From: DASVSL01 sp036388095
GTDB taxonomy: Bacteria; Patescibacteriota; Saccharimonadia; Saccharimonadales; Saccharimonadaceae
Assembly: GCA_036388095.1 (NCBI GenBank)
Contig: DASVSL010000075.1
Location: 1 to 5,388 of the forward strand
Direction: 5' to 3'
DNA length: 5,388 bases
This document shows positions 5,066 through 5,388 of the stretch, one piece after another; position 1 is the stretch's first letter, and every line of letters starts with the position of its first letter. The translations under genes were made by a program, and so were the position numbers. The notes beneath the pieces were generated by a model. It worked only from the letters and a program-made list of their open reading frames with translations, was not told the origin of the DNA and searched no databases.

Positions 5066-5102
5066 CAGCTTGTGCTTACTATGTTTATGCCTGAAACCAA
5101 AC

Positions 5103-5135
5103 ATCCCCGCACCACTGCGATGAGTGGGCGGGGAT
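5103..5135. other. GC-rich hairpin in the intergenic region
   Basis: ATCCCCGC (5103-5110) pairs with GCGGGGAT (5128-5135), and after one bulged A, CCACT (5112-5116) pairs with AGTGG (5123-5127) around the loop GCGATG: 13 bp in all. On the minus strand it is followed by GTTTGGTTTC, an interrupted T-run, so it might be a weak backup terminator in front of the 612-residue gene. The plus strand has no T-run. Confidence 0.6.
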
Positions 5136-5177
5136 ATTCGCGTGTTAAGCGGTCAGCCTAGCTGGTGATGAAACGAG

Positions 5178-5193
5178 CGCCGACAGGTCGGCG
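5178..5193. other. Short perfect hairpin
   Basis: CGCCGA (5178-5183) and TCGGCG (5188-5193) form a 6-bp stem with the loop CAGG. It lies between the two larger hairpins of this intergenic stretch. No T-run follows on either strand and no role is evident. The whole stretch from 5066 to 5293 contains no credible open frame on either strand. Confidence 0.5.
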
Positions 5194-5225
5194 AATTGTC
5201 ACATCATGTCATGCCATGAACGAGT

Positions 5226-5285
5226 AAAAAATGTGTGCCCGCCGACTGCCCTTCCCTGGTGTAGAAAGATACAGTCGGCGGGACA
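5226..5285 (-). terminator. Intrinsic terminator of the gene at the right edge
   Basis: CCCGCCGACTG (5238-5248) pairs perfectly with CAGTCGGCGGG (5272-5282). With one bulged base (5237) the stem extends by TGT/ACA (5234-5236 with 5283-5285), giving 14 bp. Reading on the minus strand, the stem is followed after two bases by TTTTTT (5231-5226), as in a textbook terminator. It begins 8 bases after the stop codon of the partial gene at 5294-5388. Confidence 0.88.
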
Positions 5286-5293
5286 ACAGATAG

Positions 5294-5388
5294 CTACTTG
5301 GCTTGCTCCCTCACGCGCTCCTCCCAGGTGGAGTTGCGCGTGACCTTGCCGTCGAGCGAGACGGTGAAGTCGTACGTGATCGTACCGT
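5294..5388 (-). CDS. C-terminal end of an unrecognised protein (5' end outside window)
   Basis: An open frame on the minus strand enters from the right edge and ends with TAG (5296-5294), giving the last 30 residues. It reads GTITYDFTVSLDGKVT followed by RNSTWEERVREQAK: a probable beta hairpin and then a charged C-terminal helix. I cannot assign a family from so little. The frame is supported by the strong terminator that starts 8 bases after the stop, on the same strand. Confidence 0.6.
   Translation of the reverse strand, partial: GTITYDFTVSLDGKVTRNSTWEERVREQAK

Noticed and set aside
2605..5164. Shared AGCCTAGCTG at 2605-2614 and 5155-5164 as a possible common element
   Set aside because: Several 10-base matches are expected by chance in a window of this size, and the flanks do not match.

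Overview
The window looks like chromosomal DNA from a Candidate Phyla Radiation (Patescibacteria) bacterium, most likely a Saccharibacteria (TM7) relative. The reasons are the style of the Def and Fmt proteins, a small acidic protein resembling the DUF5663 family common in that group, and short, nearly leaderless promoters in front of three genes. TGA is used as a stop (fmt ends with it right after the usual family C-terminus), so the TGA=Gly code of Gracilibacteria/Absconditabacteria does not apply. The taxonomic call is inference; no rRNA or other marker is present.

Layout. Bases 1-436 (+) hold the end of one unrecognised gene and a small 85-residue unrecognised gene, closed by an intrinsic terminator (449-498). 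An extended -10 promoter follows at once and drives def (peptide deformylase, 515-1102) and the overlapping fmt (methionyl-tRNA formyltransferase, 1089-1994). Together these add and remove the formyl group of initiator methionine.

Bases 1995-2708 have no credible gene. Within them, 2051-2694 carries an exceptionally dense set of complementary segments: three perfect long-range helices of 18, 17 and 16 bp, an outer 9-bp closing helix, an inner 10-bp helix, two crossing (pseudoknot) helices of 10 and 11 bp, and flanking local hairpins. I read this as a large structured non-coding RNA of about 650 nt, of no class I can name. It is the main discovery candidate of the window.

The rest is on the minus strand: a DUF5663-like protein (2709-3143), a 612-residue cysteine-free charged protein of unknown function (3189-5027), each with its own promoter placing transcription start at or within a few bases of the ATG, then an intergenic stretch with three GC-rich hairpins (5103-5285), of which the last is a convincing terminator for a minus-strand gene that enters from the right edge (5294-5388, C-terminus only). 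fmt and the DUF5663-like gene converge on the RNA region.
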